A DNA stretch of 7,437 nt from Marinilabiliaceae bacterium. Its GTDB lineage: Bacteria > Bacteroidota > Bacteroidia > Bacteroidales > Marinilabiliaceae. Shown one piece after another: positions 7,120 through 7,437 of the stretch. Location: assembly GCA_027010905.1 (NCBI GenBank), contig JALVBA010000217.1, positions 1 to 7,437 on the forward strand, read 5' to 3'. The translations under genes were made by a program, and so were the position numbers. Under the pieces are notes generated by a model. It worked only from the letters and a program-made list of their open reading frames with translations. It was not told the origin of the DNA and ran no database searches. Position 1 is the stretch's first letter. Each line of letters starts with the position of its first letter.

Positions 7120-7437
7120 ATGGAAAATATAAACTTAGCACAAGGAGTAAAGGATTTGCGAAAACGAAAAGGTTTATCTCAGGAAGAATTAGCCAAAAAA
7201 TCAGGACTATCTTTAAGAACAATACAACGAGTTGAAAATGGCGAAACAGAACCAACAGGAGAAACTCTTAAAAGAATATCTGCTATTTTAGACCTTACTC
7301 CAAATGAACTAATTGATTGGGTTAGTAAAAAAGAGATACTGAAAAAGACCGTTAAAACCAAATATGAATATTTACATATTTTCGTTAATAAATTAGTAAT
7401 TAGTAAATCTCCTGAAATTAAAGATTTAGTTGAAGAT
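7120..7437 (+). CDS. XRE-family helix-turn-helix regulator, N-terminal part, cut by the window end
   Basis: An open frame of 106 codons starts at the ATG at 7120 and has no stop before the edge, so the gene is partial. Residues 6-65 form a Cro/CI-type HTH domain: LRKRKGLSQEELAKKSGLS contains helices 1-2, SLRTIQRVENGETEPT (31-46) holds the recognition helix, and LKRISAILDLTPNEL completes the fold. After this comes a basic, aromatic segment (about 69-106; KTKYEYLHIF). I recall this HTH type in Bacteroidota proteins that continue into membrane segments, but that part is not visible here, so a membrane-bound form is only a guess. Base composition is about 30% GC by hand count, well below the preceding genes, and leucine is mostly TTA. 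The DNA-binding role is firm; targets are unknown. Confidence 0.85.
   Translation, partial: MENINLAQGVKDLRKRKGLSQEELAKKSGLSLRTIQRVENGETEPTGETLKRISAILDLTPNELIDWVSKKEILKKTVKTKYEYLHIFVNKLVISKSPEIKDLVED

Noticed and set aside
7179..7361. 60-codon antisense open frame in the XRE-family gene
   Set aside because: The sense frame encodes a clear HTH domain; the antisense frame has no recognisable features.
1..7437. Search for CRISPR arrays, tRNA or rRNA genes, insertion-sequence ends and phage-type attachment sites
   Set aside because: I saw no spaced direct repeats, cloverleaf-like sequences, transposase frames or paired terminal inverted repeats; the window is almost fully occupied by the five genes.

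Overview
The window reads as chromosomal DNA from a member of the Bacteroidota. The support is a type IX secretion (T9SS) lipoprotein of the PorW/SprE family, a PorX response regulator with a PglZ output domain, the Bacteroidota form of 'alanine dehydrogenase', promoter-like elements of the Bacteroidota type (TAnnTTTG at -7, TTTG at -33), and the absence of strong Shine-Dalgarno sequences before the genes. I cannot place it below phylum with confidence. All genes are on the + strand and the window has no gene-free stretch longer than about 160 bases.

Layout: (1) 57-3518, a very large outer-membrane lipoprotein with TPR-like helical repeats, PorW/SprE, with a possible promoter at 8-15. (2) 3602-5155, porX, a response regulator whose output domain is a PglZ/alkaline-phosphatase-fold enzyme rather than a DNA-binding domain. 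(3) 5195-5620, tsaE, the ATPase of the bacterial tRNA t6A-modification complex, 39 bases after porX and probably co-transcribed with it. (4) A 124-base gap with a weak terminator-like hairpin and a good Bacteroidota-type promoter, then 5745-6959, an alanine dehydrogenase/transhydrogenase-family protein. (5) A 160-base gap with a stem-loop, helically spaced TGAC motifs and a perfect -7 element, then 7120 to the window end, the N-terminal part of an XRE-family helix-turn-helix regulator that runs off the edge.

How they fit together: PorW/SprE and PorX both serve the T9SS, which exports gliding adhesins, proteases and other cargo with C-terminal signals. PorW/SprE is a periplasm-facing structural or regulatory lipoprotein. 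PorX is the response regulator of the PorXY pathway. TsaE and the Ald-like enzyme are housekeeping or metabolic genes that I recall commonly following porX in this phylum. The final regulator gene is clearly more AT-rich (about 30% GC by hand count) than the genes before it and may mark the edge of a different segment.

I found no wholly new system. The points most worth checking are the porW-porX linkage, a duplicated 60-residue module at the PorW C-terminus, the apparent loss of the catalytic histidine in the Ald-like enzyme, and the compositional break and operator-like motifs at the terminal regulator.
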